A stretch of 64,000 nt of DNA from Gammaproteobacteria bacterium (GTDB lineage: Bacteria > Pseudomonadota > Gammaproteobacteria > SZUA-140). The position numbers and the translations under genes were made by a program. This document shows positions 19,838 through 31,176 of this stretch, piece after piece. The first letter of the stretch is position 1, and each line of letters starts with the position of its first letter. Where the stretch lies: contig JADJQS010000001.1 of NCBI GenBank assembly GCA_016712635.1, positions 615,393-679,392 on the forward strand. Direction: 5' to 3'. The notes below the pieces were generated by a model, which saw only the letters and a list, made by a program, of their open reading frames with translations, was not told the origin of the DNA and did not search any database.

Positions 19838-20707
19838 CTATTTTTTCAGCGACGGCAGTTCCAGGCCCTCGACGCCGCACTTCTCGCCCGCGAGCCGGCA
19901 GGCGTGCGCCAGCACCGCGGCCAGCGGCTCGCCGCGCAGGCTGGCGTCGATCACGCCGGCGTTGAAGGTGTCGCCGGCGCCCAGCGTGTCCACCACCAGC
20001 GGGGGCGGGCAGGCCGGGGCATGCAGTTCGATGCCGTCGCGATCGATGCCCCAGGCCCCCTGCGCGCCCCAGGCGCATATCATGTCGATGCCGGTCAGAC
20101 TCCGCCGCATCACGCGCAGGAATTCCTGCGCCGACTCCGCCTTCGTCTCCGCGTACTCCCGCCCGAACAGGATCAGGTCGGCGTGGGCGAACAGGCGCTC
20201 GATGCCGTCGCGCGGCTTCTCCACCTCGAGCGAGCACGGCAGGTGGTTGTGCGCCTTGGCGCGGTGCAGCATCTTCGCGGTCTCCTCGATGTTGCGCCCT
20301 TCGAAGTGGCACCAGTCGTAATGGGACAGGTCGATGCGCTGGAAGGCCTCGAACGGATATTCGGGCAGGTCGCGGTAATGCACGATGGTGCGCGAGCCAT
20401 TCCTGCGGTTGTGCACGATGTAGGAGATCGGCGTGTGCGCACCGGCGAACACCCGGCAGGGTACGATGCCGACGGCATGCACGGCAAGGTCGTCGCGGAT
20501 ATAGCGGCTGTCAGGATCATCGGCCAGCGCGCTCGCCAGGGCGCAGCGATGGCCGAGCTGGGCGAGCACGGTCAGCGTGTTTGCCGTGTTGCCGCCGCGC
20601 CTGATCGCCTGCGCCACGGCGCGCACCTTGGCGTCCTCCGCGGGATAACCATCAACGCTGTTGACGATGTCGAGGGTGGCGATGCCGATGCCGAGGATGT
20701 GCGCCAT
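19838..20707 (-). CDS. PfkB-family carbohydrate kinase (ketohexokinase-like)
   Basis: A 289-residue ribokinase-fold enzyme. The N-terminal signature GGNTANTLTVLAQLG (about 38-52) and the C-terminal DTLGAGDTFNAGV with the catalytic Asp (about 238-250) are intact. NRRNGSRTIVHYRDLPEY and HFEGRNIEET resemble ketohexokinase-type members. It should phosphorylate a sugar or nucleoside with ATP; the substrate is not determined. The next gene upstream on this strand is the zinc-ribbon membrane protein, 27 bases away. Confidence 0.85.
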   Translation of the reverse strand: MAHILGIGIATLDIVNSVDGYPAEDAKVRAVAQAIRRGGNTANTLTVLAQLGHRCALASALADDPDSRYIRDDLAVHAVGIVPCRVFAGAHTPISYIVHNRRNGSRTIVHYRDLPEYPFEAFQRIDLSHYDWCHFEGRNIEETAKMLHRAKAHNHLPCSLEVEKPRDGIERLFAHADLILFGREYAETKAESAQEFLRVMRRSLTGIDMICAWGAQGAWGIDRDGIELHAPACPPPLVVDTLGAGDTFNAGVIDASLRGEPLAAVLAHACRLAGEKCGVEGLELPSLKK

Positions 20708-20734
20708 GGGGATCGCGGACCTGTGCGGGAGTCT

Positions 20735-21034
20735 TCACCGCCCCTTCGGGCGCAGCACCGAGAGCGGCATGTAGCTGATGTTGAGGAAATCGAGCAGCAG
20801 CCAGAACGGCACCAGGTACAGCAGCGGCAGGATGCTGTGATCGAGCCAGGCCCAGAAGCCGAACCACGCCGCGACCCACACGTAGACCATCGAGGCGGCC
20901 ATCATCACCCAGGGCTGTGCGCACAGGCGGGAGCCGCAGTTCGGGCACAGGATGATGCGCCACATCCCGGCGCGGTATTTCTCCGTGAGCGGGATCGTGT
21001 CGGTCTTGCAGCTCGGGCAGGGGTAGTGTTTCAT
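20735..21034 (-). CDS. Small zinc-ribbon membrane protein
   Basis: A 99-residue protein with an N-terminal zinc ribbon (CPSCKTD at 6 and CPNCGSRL at about 31) followed by two hydrophobic helices (about 44-65 and 68-88). I do not recognise the family. The 27-base gap suggests co-transcription with the PfkB kinase. Confidence 0.65.
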   Translation of the reverse strand: MKHYPCPSCKTDTIPLTEKYRAGMWRIILCPNCGSRLCAQPWVMMAASMVYVWVAAWFGFWAWLDHSILPLLYLVPFWLLLDFLNISYMPLSVLRPKGR

Positions 21035-21129
21035 CGGTCAGCCGGGGCCGGTTGCGGTATCCGCCAATGATAGCCGGGGCCCCCCGCGCTTGCCAGCCGC
21101 CCCGGCGAAAGATGCTAGAATTGCCGACC

Positions 21130-21672
21130 ATGACCGCAAAGATCCCCCGCGCCGCCGGCCTCCTGCTCGGCCTGTTCCTGCTCGCCGGCTGCGACAACAA
21201 CACTCCGCTGATGCAGGCGGTGATGCATGAAGACCTCGCCGAGGCGCAGAAGCTTGCCGCGGAGGGCGACGTCAACGCGCGCAACAACTACAACTGGACC
21301 GCGCTGACGCATGCCGCGCGAGCCGGAAACACCGAGCTCATCACGCTGCTGCTCGACCGCGGGGCGGACATCAACGCGCAGGACGAATCGGGCGCGACCC
21401 CCCTGATCCGGGCCTGCACCAGGGGGCACACCGATGCAGTCAAGCTTCTTCTCGCGCGCGGCGCCGCGGTCAACCTGGCGGACAGGTCGCAATCCACCGC
21501 GCTGCACTGGGCCGCGAACCGCGACCACATCGATATCGCGCAGGCCCTGATCGCCGCCGGCGCCGACCAGAGCGCGCGCAACGCGCAGGGCATGACACCG
21601 ATGATGGTGGCGATGGAGAAGGGCCGCAATAACATCGCCCTGCTGCTGCAACGCACCGGGGCGCGTGAGTAG
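21130..21672 (+). CDS. Ankyrin-repeat lipoprotein
   Basis: A 180-residue protein with a lipoprotein signal (GLLLGLFLLAGC, lipobox LAGC at about residue 20) and four to five ankyrin repeats (for example NNYNWTALTHAARAGNTELI and ESGATPLIRACTRGHTDAV). It is probably tethered to the envelope as a protein-binding module. The start at 21130 gives a proper signal peptide; an upstream in-frame ATG at 21052 would bury it. Confidence 0.82.
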   Translation: MTAKIPRAAGLLLGLFLLAGCDNNTPLMQAVMHEDLAEAQKLAAEGDVNARNNYNWTALTHAARAGNTELITLLLDRGADINAQDESGATPLIRACTRGHTDAVKLLLARGAAVNLADRSQSTALHWAANRDHIDIAQALIAAGADQSARNAQGMTPMMVAMEKGRNNIALLLQRTGARE

Positions 21673-21711
21673 CGCCGCAGGCCGCCATCGATTATGCGCT
21701 GTGCCCGGCGT

Positions 21712-21892
21712 GAGGCGTGAGGCGTGAGGCGTGAGGCGTGAGGCGTGAGGCGTGAGGCGTGAGGCGTGAGGCGTGAGGCGTGAGGCGTGAGGCGTGAGGC
21801 GGCAAGAGCATGGCCGCTTCATTTTTCATGTCAATTACTTTGTAAATTCAGTTTTTTGTTTTTTCCTAACTCCTCACACCTCACGCCTCACC
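21712..21892. repeat. Facing heptamer array, GAGGCGT x13 with inverted partner
   Basis: Thirteen contiguous GAGGCGT units (21712-21802) face CTCACACCTCACGCCTCA (21867-21892) across a 65-base AT-rich core that shares TACTTTGTAAAT with the 19.2-kb element. The right arm overlaps the stop codon of the HlyD-type adaptor gene. Confidence 0.85.
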
Positions 21893-23084
21893 TGACCTTC
21901 ACCCGCGCCCCGTCCTCCAGCGTGTCGTCCGGATGCACGATCACGGTCTCGCCGCCCTGGAGACCGCCAAGCACCTGCGCCTGCAGACCGTTGCGATGGC
22001 CGATCTCGATCCTGTGCCGGCGCGCGCGATCGTCCTCGACGGTGAATACATACCACTCGCCGCCGGCGCGGAACAGGGCGCTGGCCGGGATCTGCAGCAC
22101 ATCCGGCTCCTCCCACAGGATGAAGCCCGCCTCGACGCGGTAGCCGTCGCCGAGGCGTTCCCATTGTGCCGGCGGCGAAGTGATGTCGGCGATCACCAGC
22201 ACGCGCTGCTCCTCGACACCGAGCGCCGAGATCTTGGTAAAGCCGGCCGGTTCGACGGTGCGGACCACGCCGGCAAGTGGCTCATCCCCGCCCCAGCGCC
22301 CGAACTGCACGCGCATGCCCGGCCGGATGCGCACGGCATCATCGGACAGCACGTCGACCTCGACCTCCAGCGCGTGCGGATCGCCGACGTCGACCAGGGC
22401 CTCACCGTTCGCGACCACGCCCTCGCTCTTGCGGTGGACGGCGAGCACGCGCCCGTCGACCGGGGAACGCAGCGTGATGCGCTCCAGCACCTCGCCGCGC
22501 TCCTGCGCCGCCGAATAGGAGAGGGCGGTCCGCGCCGCCTCGAGGTCGTGCCGCGCGACATCGACCTGGAGCTGTGCCGCGCGCAGCGCGGCCTGCGTGC
22601 GCTCGGCCTCGGTGCGCGCGCGGTCCTCCTGTTCGGCGCTCGCGAGGTTGTTCCTGCGCAGGCCCAGCATGCGCTCATGTTCGATGCGGGCGAGATTCGC
22701 GCCCGATGCCGCGGCGGACGCGTTCTCCTTCGCCGCGAGATGGGCGGCGCCGGCGGCGGACGCGCGCGCCTCGGCGGACGCGCGGCTGCGCGGGTCGAGC
22801 ACGTCGGAGGGCAGCGGTTCCAGCACCAGCAGCGGCGCGCCGCGCCTGACGGCGTCGCCGACGTCGAGGTCGACGCGGAGGGCGTAGGCGGCCACCGGCG
22901 CCGACAGCGTGTAGCGGTCGATGACGCGGGTCCGGCCTTCTTCATCCACCGTCACGCGCAGCGTGCCGCGCGCAGCGCGCGCGGTGTCGACGTTGATCGG
23001 CTGCGTACGGAAACCGTAGGCCAGCAGCGCCAGCACCAGGACGGTGATACCGATGTATACGATGCGCCTGCGCCAGTTTTTCAA
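21888..23084 (-). CDS. HlyD/MFP-type periplasmic adaptor subunit
   Basis: A 398-residue membrane-fusion protein. It has one N-terminal membrane anchor (IVYIGITVLVLALLAYG), a barrel-sandwich region (VTVDEEGRTRVIDRYTLSAPVAAYAL), a long alanine-rich coiled-coil hairpin (about 100-190) and beta-barrel domains. It should link an inner membrane ABC or RND transporter to an outer membrane channel. The start is a TTG with GGGAG seven bases upstream. It follows the ABC permease and ATPase on this strand, forming an efflux operon with no outer membrane factor nearby. Confidence 0.85.
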   Translation of the reverse strand: MKNWRRRIVYIGITVLVLALLAYGFRTQPINVDTARAARGTLRVTVDEEGRTRVIDRYTLSAPVAAYALRVDLDVGDAVRRGAPLLVLEPLPSDVLDPRSRASAEARASAAGAAHLAAKENASAAASGANLARIEHERMLGLRRNNLASAEQEDRARTEAERTQAALRAAQLQVDVARHDLEAARTALSYSAAQERGEVLERITLRSPVDGRVLAVHRKSEGVVANGEALVDVGDPHALEVEVDVLSDDAVRIRPGMRVQFGRWGGDEPLAGVVRTVEPAGFTKISALGVEEQRVLVIADITSPPAQWERLGDGYRVEAGFILWEEPDVLQIPASALFRAGGEWYVFTVEDDRARRHRIEIGHRNGLQAQVLGGLQGGETVIVHPDDTLEDGARVKVR

Positions 23085-23226
23085 TGCTCAACTCCCATGT
23101 TCAATCTTCCGATCAGACCTTGCGCGCAAGGGTGTGTCAAGTCCGCGTCGGCACACAGCCCGTACCTGCCCTGCAGTTCCTGATCAATCATTACGCATTA
23201 CCCATCATGCCTTTGATCATTACCCG

Positions 23227-23250
23227 GTCCTGAGCCCTGAGTCCTCAGTC

Positions 23251-23252
<2 letters not shown>
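23227..23252. repeat. CTGAGGA-type heptamer array at the permease stop codon
   Basis: GTCCTGAGCCCTGAGTCCTCAGTCC, about three degenerate heptamers, abuts the stop codon of the permease gene. It is the same repeat type as at 31.97, 32.23, 39.13 and 39.45 kb. Confidence 0.6.
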
Positions 23253-25617
<2,365 letters not shown>

Positions 25618-25619
25618 GG

Positions 25620-26351
<732 letters not shown>

Positions 26352-26410
26352 GTCCGGCCCAGAATTCTGTGGTGTGTGTCCGAGTGTAGCATTGGGCCCG
26401 GAAATGTCAG

Positions 26411-26526
26411 GAGTGAGGCGTCAGGTGTTAAGCGTAAAAGAACAAATTCTCTGGACCATGTCTTTTGTTACCCCCTGCCCCTCACTCCTTACTCCTCCTA
26501 ACGCCTCACGCATCACACCTCACCTC
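26411..26526. repeat. Diverged heptamer-arm element in a promoter region
   Basis: GAGTGAGGCGTCAGGTGTTAAGCG at the left faces ACGCCTCACGCATCACACCTCACC at the right. It is a degenerate copy of the 19.2-kb and 21.8-kb elements, but here between divergent genes. Confidence 0.6.
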
Positions 26527-26564
26527 CAGGTATCGCGCAGGTGCATGCTATCATTCTATTATTT

Positions 26565-27602
26565 ATGAACTGTATACCGTCCATCGACCGCATAGTCCCC
26601 ATGGGCCTGCTGCTCGCCGCCTGCGCGCTCGCGCCCGGCGGCGCAATGGCAGCGGCCGATCTCAGGAGCCTGCACCACAGCCGGGAGATCGAGCAGTGCG
26701 GCACCTGCCACACGCAGACCGATTTTTCCGCCCTGGACCTGAAGCGCGGCTGCGCCACCTGTCATGCGAACGGTGAGCGCGGCGGCCCGCTCAAGCCGCT
26801 GGCCGGCGAGAAGCCCGCGGAGCCGGCGCTCGCGGATGGCGACGCACTCGGCCTGGCGGGCGAGATGTACAACGAGGGCACGCGGCTCGGCGCCGCGCCC
26901 GGCGCGATGGTGCGCATCCCGGCAGGGGACTTCCGGATGGGCAGCAACGACCGCTTGTCCGACGAGGGCCCGCAGCACACCGTGCGCCTCGATGCCTACA
27001 TGATCGACAGATATGAAGTCACCAATCTGCAGTACCAGGCCTTCATCGAAGCGACCGGTCGGCGCGCGCCGGACGATTTCGAGAACCGCGCCCATCCTCC
27101 CGGCAAGGCCGATCACCCGGTCACCTTCGTCACCTGGTTCGACGCGCGCGACTACTGCGCCTGGGCGGGCAAGCGCCTGCCGACCGAGCAGGAGTGGGAA
27201 AAGGCGGCGCGCGGCACGGATGCGCGCATCTTCCCCTGGGGCGACGAGTTCGACATCCGCGCCGCCAACACGCCGGTGCGCTGGGCGCGCCTCGGCCAGG
27301 AGGGCGACACCACGCCGGTCGGCGCCTTCAAGGCGGGGGCGAGTCCCTACGGCCTCCACGACATGTCCGGCAACGTGTGGGAATGGACCGCCTCCTGGTA
27401 CCTGCCGCATCCCGGCAACTCTGCGAAATCGGAGAACTTCGGCGAGATCTACAAGGTGCTCAAGGGCGGCTCATGGTGGGACTGCTCGTTCTACAAATGC
27501 GGCATCTCCGCGCCCACCTACAACCGCAGCTTCTTCAACGCGCGGGTGAAGAACGCCTCGTTCGGTTTCCGCTGCGCGCAGGACGCGGGCGCAGCGCCAT
27601 GA
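26565..27602 (+). CDS. Periplasmic c-type heme protein fused to a formylglycine-generating-enzyme-like domain
   Basis: About 345 residues. After a signal peptide (to about residue 30) come two CxxCH motifs (CGTCH at 45-49, CATCH at 63-67), so two c-type hemes are expected. Then follows a complete FGE-sulfatase (SUMF1/EgtB-type) domain from about 100 to the end, with IPAGDFRMGS, DEGPQHTVRLDAYMIDRYEVTN, CAWAGKRLPTEQEWEKAARG, SGNVWEWT and the terminal FGFRCA. Such domains oxidise or modify thiols using O2 or act as binding scaffolds; fusion to hemes suggests a periplasmic redox role. The start is uncertain (26541 or 26601 possible). Its stop overlaps the next FGE gene (ATGA). Confidence 0.8.
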   Translation: MNCIPSIDRIVPMGLLLAACALAPGGAMAAADLRSLHHSREIEQCGTCHTQTDFSALDLKRGCATCHANGERGGPLKPLAGEKPAEPALADGDALGLAGEMYNEGTRLGAAPGAMVRIPAGDFRMGSNDRLSDEGPQHTVRLDAYMIDRYEVTNLQYQAFIEATGRRAPDDFENRAHPPGKADHPVTFVTWFDARDYCAWAGKRLPTEQEWEKAARGTDARIFPWGDEFDIRAANTPVRWARLGQEGDTTPVGAFKAGASPYGLHDMSGNVWEWTASWYLPHPGNSAKSENFGEIYKVLKGGSWWDCSFYKCGISAPTYNRSFFNARVKNASFGFRCAQDAGAAP

Positions 27603-28513
27603 TCCGGGCCGCGCTGGCTTCCGCGCTGCTCGCACTCGCGGCGACGGCCGCCGGCGCGGGCGAGATGATCGGGATCCCGGCCGGAGATTTCCTGTTCGGC
27701 AGCGATGCGGTCGATGCCGGCGCCGACAGCCGCGAGTTCGGCCTCAACAAGCCGCTCCATCTCGACGAGCACCCGCAGCGGAAGCTCCGTCTCGACGCCT
27801 TCCTGATCGACCACTTCGAGGTCACCAATGCCGACTACCGCGAATTCGTCGTCGCCGAGAACTACTGGCTGCCCGATCCGTGGCAGGACAACGGCTTCCT
27901 GCTCGCGCGCCCGATCCTTGAGGTCGCCGACCTGCCCACCCTGCGCCGTCTCGCGGTGGAGACCTTCCGCCTGGATCGGGATACGCGCGAGATGGACAGG
28001 AATGCGCTGCTGGACGCGATCGAGGCCAGACGGCGCGAACTCGAGGCGCTGCCGGTGAGCGGGGTGAACTGGAACGACGCGCAGCGTTATTGCGCCTGGG
28101 CCGGCAAACGCCTGCCGACCGAGCGCGAATGGGAAAAGGCCGCGCGCGGCACCGACGGGCGCGAATTCCCCTGGGGCAACGAGTGGTCCATCGAGCGCGT
28201 CAATGCCGGCCGCGGCGAGGAGTTCGGCGTCATGGCGGTCGGATCCCTGCCCGCGGGCCGCTCGCCCTACGGCGTCGAGGACATGGCCGGCAACGTGATG
28301 GAATGGGTCGCCGACTGGTACCAGCCCTATCCCGGCAGCGACTACGTCTCGAAGGATTACGGCGAGCGCTTCAAGGTCGTGCGCGGCGGCGGCTGGGGCG
28401 GCGTCGGACACTACGTCATCAGCCACTTCTACCGCGCCGCGTACCGATTCTACCTCGCCCCCGACTCGCGCTTCGACGACCTCGGTTTCCGCTGCGCCGG
28501 CGACAAGCAATAA
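27599..28513 (+). CDS. Secreted formylglycine-generating-enzyme-like protein
   Basis: A 304-residue protein with a cleavable signal peptide (MIRAALASALLALAATAAGAG) and a single FGE-sulfatase domain: IPAGDFLFGSDA, LDAFLIDHFEVTNADYREF, CAWAGKRLPTEREWEKAARG, MAGNVMEWVADWY and a final LGFRCAG. It carries an insertion of about 60 residues (residues 85-140) relative to its neighbour. It is translationally coupled to the heme-FGE fusion by ATGA, implying a shared periplasmic complex. No sulfatase gene is nearby. Confidence 0.82.
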   Translation: MIRAALASALLALAATAAGAGEMIGIPAGDFLFGSDAVDAGADSREFGLNKPLHLDEHPQRKLRLDAFLIDHFEVTNADYREFVVAENYWLPDPWQDNGFLLARPILEVADLPTLRRLAVETFRLDRDTREMDRNALLDAIEARRRELEALPVSGVNWNDAQRYCAWAGKRLPTEREWEKAARGTDGREFPWGNEWSIERVNAGRGEEFGVMAVGSLPAGRSPYGVEDMAGNVMEWVADWYQPYPGSDYVSKDYGERFKVVRGGGWGGVGHYVISHFYRAAYRFYLAPDSRFDDLGFRCAGDKQ

Positions 28514-28541
28514 GGCGGGCGTCCGCTCAAGATGGAAGGCA

Positions 28542-28567
28542 GGGGACAGATTTATAAATCTGTCCCC
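28542..28567. repeat. GGGGACAGATTT-type palindrome
   Basis: A perfect inverted repeat (GGGGACAGATTTA then TAAATCTGTCCCC) between the second FGE gene and the convergent DUF1820 gene. It could form a hairpin at both 3' ends. Confidence 0.85.
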
Positions 28568-28602
28568 GGGCGCGGTCCCCGGGCGCGCTGTCCCGGCCGG
28601 GG

Positions 28603-28950
28603 CTACTCCTTCGGGGCGTCGGGAGTCCGGCCCGGGGTGTAGATGGGGGTGGGAAAACGCGCGACGTTGCCGCCCTTCTCGCCGCCGCTGATCTTCGCGG
28701 TGCCCTGCTTGTCGACCTCGTCGATGCGGATCACGGCGTGTAGCGGGATGTAGCTGCGCCGGACACCCTCGAACTCCGCCTTGAGCCGCTCCTCCGTCGG
28801 GTCGACCACCACGGCGGACTTCTCGCCGAACACGATCTCCGCAATCTCGACGAAACCGTACATGCCGCCCTGGTGCACCTGCCGGGCATAGATCTCGTAG
28901 ACCTTGCCCTCGTTGTGAAACACGATCTTGTACAGATGTTTTGTCTTCAT
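28603..28950 (-). CDS. DUF1820 family protein
   Basis: A 115-residue soluble protein with the family core: YKIVFHNEGKVYEIYARQVHQG, GFVEIAEIVFGE, VVVDPTEERLKAEFEGVRRSYIPLHAVIRIDEV. The family is nearly restricted to gammaproteobacteria and has no assigned function; the fold is likely a small beta-rich domain. It supports a gammaproteobacterial origin of the window. Confidence 0.88.
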   Translation of the reverse strand: MKTKHLYKIVFHNEGKVYEIYARQVHQGGMYGFVEIAEIVFGEKSAVVVDPTEERLKAEFEGVRRSYIPLHAVIRIDEVDKQGTAKISGGEKGGNVARFPTPIYTPGRTPDAPKE

Positions 28951-29008
28951 TGTCCGGCCATACGCTGTCGCTCTCTGCGCAGTCTACACCGTTACCGGTG
29001 CCGCGCCC

Positions 29009-29878
29009 TCAACGGATATGGGTGGACACCCGGTGCGCGAAGGAGTCGCCGCCCTGGTCCAGCGCGCGCTTGGCGAACATATCGTCCGGGAGGCCGAGAT
29101 TGACGTGGATGTCGGTCTGCTCCAGCACCGTCCTGTTGCCGTTGACCCGGTTCACGGCCTCGACCCGGTCCCACACCCAGGCGTCGCCGATCCGGGACCA
29201 CTCGAAACTCAGGGTCTTGACGTGGTTCAGGTCACGGTTGTAGCAATCGACGCGCAGCGGCAGATGACCGTCCTTCGCGATCCAGTAGACGAACTTCCCG
29301 TACGGGCTGCTGCCCGCGGCCAGCGGTACGGACTCGACGGTATAGACCGCCCGTCCGCCCAGGGTGTCGCTGCCGAGCAGGGTATGGCGGTCCAGTCCCG
29401 GGGCCCGCGGGACCAGTTCCTCCATGTCGAGCTCGGAAACGGAGAACTCGTCCCCTTCGGTGCGCCGGTCCGTCGCGGAGTAATCGCGCGGTTTGCGCGT
29501 CAGCTTGCGCGTCAGCCTGAGCTCGGGCAGGTACAGCCACTGGTCGGCATTCCGGTCCTGTTCGGCCCGGTAGAACCAGCCGAGGTAGGCGATATCCTTC
29601 TTGTCGGGCGGAAATTCGTTGAACATGATGACCTTCGACTCCACCCCGGCCGCGGCCGGAAAGCGCTTGTAGGCCATCACCAGGGCGAGGGCGCCGGTCT
29701 TGCCGCCGTCGTACTCGAAGCTGAACCGCAGGCGGGAAAAGGCGTCATCACCGCCATACACCTCGTAGACGCGCTGCATGATCCGGTCGGCGACGTCCTC
29801 TTCGGCGGCCGCGGCGGTGAATACGGCCAGCAGGCAGGCTCCGAGCGCGATGCGCCTGGTGAAGGTCTTCACGCTCAT
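29009..29878 (-). CDS. Outer membrane lipoprotein-sorting (LolA-like) protein
   Basis: A 289-residue periplasmic protein with a signal peptide (residues 1-25, cut near AAAAEE). The mature part resembles LolA/LolB-fold sorting proteins that accompany envelope transporters: FNEFPPDKKDIAYLGWFYRAEQD, WLYLPELRLTRKL and AVYTVESVPL strands. The start at 29878 is supported by GGAGG seven bases upstream, rather than the GTG at 29882-29884. It is divergent from the MotA-like gene across 286 bases in which I see nothing clear. Confidence 0.75.
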   Translation of the reverse strand: MSVKTFTRRIALGACLLAVFTAAAAEEDVADRIMQRVYEVYGGDDAFSRLRFSFEYDGGKTGALALVMAYKRFPAAAGVESKVIMFNEFPPDKKDIAYLGWFYRAEQDRNADQWLYLPELRLTRKLTRKPRDYSATDRRTEGDEFSVSELDMEELVPRAPGLDRHTLLGSDTLGGRAVYTVESVPLAAGSSPYGKFVYWIAKDGHLPLRVDCYNRDLNHVKTLSFEWSRIGDAWVWDRVEAVNRVNGNRTVLEQTDIHVNLGLPDDMFAKRALDQGGDSFAHRVSTHIR

Positions 29879-30164
29879 TCTCACGCGCCTCCGTAGTGCG
29901 CCCCTGGACGGGACGGGATCATCGACGGTCGCCGCCGCATCGCGCGGCTGCGTCCACAGCCCGGGGGCGGGGCGTCCCGCATCCGGCGCGGCCGGCCGCG
30001 GCGGCTATTCCTGACAATCCCCGTCTGAGGGTAAACTCTATTACAATTCATCATGTATTTCACCCGAGACGCGATCCGCCCGGCCCGGTGACGGGACAGC
30101 CCGCGTACGGTCCGCGCATCCGGCCGCCGGCACATGCACGTTGCGGCAGCATGAAGGTATTCCA

Positions 30165-31160
30165 ATGAACCAGAAACCGTTTCGTACACTGCTGCTGTGG
30201 ATCATCTGGGCCGCCACCGCCGTCATCACCTATTTTTCCCTGTACCGCGGCGGCGAGGTCTGGGCCTTCGTCCAGACCGACCAGAGTCGCGTGACCTGGC
30301 TGATCCTCGGCCTCTTCGTGTTCGGCCTCATCTGCAGCTTCGCGCTCACCATACTGGTCACGCTGGAGGCGCTGGTGGCCAACCGCGTGGACGAGAGCGT
30401 CGCCGGCAAGGGCCTGAAGGCGATCGACAGACTGCCGCGCCGGCGCAGCGTGAGCCGGTTCTACACGGCGCTCAAGACGACCACCGAGGCCAGCAACGGC
30501 AACGTGGACATCGAGGCGCTGCTCACCAGCGAACTCTCGATCTACCAGCGCATCAGCCATTCGACCGACGTCATCGGCAATCTGCTCATCACGCTCGGCC
30601 TGATCGGCACCGTGGTCGGCCTCACCCTGGTGCTCACCGGGCTCACCGGCTCGCTGGAGGCGCTCGGCCACGACTCCGAAATGATGCTGAGCGGCCTGCG
30701 CACGGCCATGGCAGGCATGGGGACCGCCTTCTACACCACCCTGCTCGGGGCGGTGCTCGGCGGCGTGCTGCTGCGCGTGTTCGCCCAGATCACCGAACAC
30801 GGCATCAACAGCGTGTACGATGCCGTGATGCGGACCTGCCTGGTGCACTGCGCCGCAGACCTGCAGCCCACGATGCAGCGCGACCTGCGCCATCTCGACA
30901 CCCAGATCGAGGCGCTCGGGCTGCGCATCAAGGTGCTGCAGCACGCGTTCGACGAATCGCGCGAGACAATGGCCCGGTTTCGCGAGGAGGCCACCCGCCT
31001 GCGCGACCTGTCGCAGGAGGAGAACAAGATCCTGCTCGACAACATACGCCTGCACAAGCACAGCATCGAGATGATGCGCGGCGAGGTCAAGGCGATGCGG
31101 AACATCAACAAGCCCTGGTGGGTGCGCCTGCGCGACGCCTTCTGGGAACAGAAGCCCTAG
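30165..31160 (+). CDS. MotA/TolQ/ExbB-type proton channel family protein
   Basis: A 331-residue inner membrane protein with hydrophobic segments near 8-26, 44-67, 145-165 and 185-210. The last two carry the family core (GNLLITLGLIGTVVGLTLVLTG and GMGTAFYTTLLGAVLGG), followed by a cytoplasmic coiled-coil tail (about 245-325). MotA/TolQ/ExbB proteins form pentameric proton channels that drive a partner. An AAGG ribosome site fixes the start at 30165. The partner is the next gene, 16 bases on. Confidence 0.82.
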   Translation: MNQKPFRTLLLWIIWAATAVITYFSLYRGGEVWAFVQTDQSRVTWLILGLFVFGLICSFALTILVTLEALVANRVDESVAGKGLKAIDRLPRRRSVSRFYTALKTTTEASNGNVDIEALLTSELSIYQRISHSTDVIGNLLITLGLIGTVVGLTLVLTGLTGSLEALGHDSEMMLSGLRTAMAGMGTAFYTTLLGAVLGGVLLRVFAQITEHGINSVYDAVMRTCLVHCAADLQPTMQRDLRHLDTQIEALGLRIKVLQHAFDESRETMARFREEATRLRDLSQEENKILLDNIRLHKHSIEMMRGEVKAMRNINKPWWVRLRDAFWEQKP

Positions 31161-31176
31161 GGCCGGAGCCCGTGTC

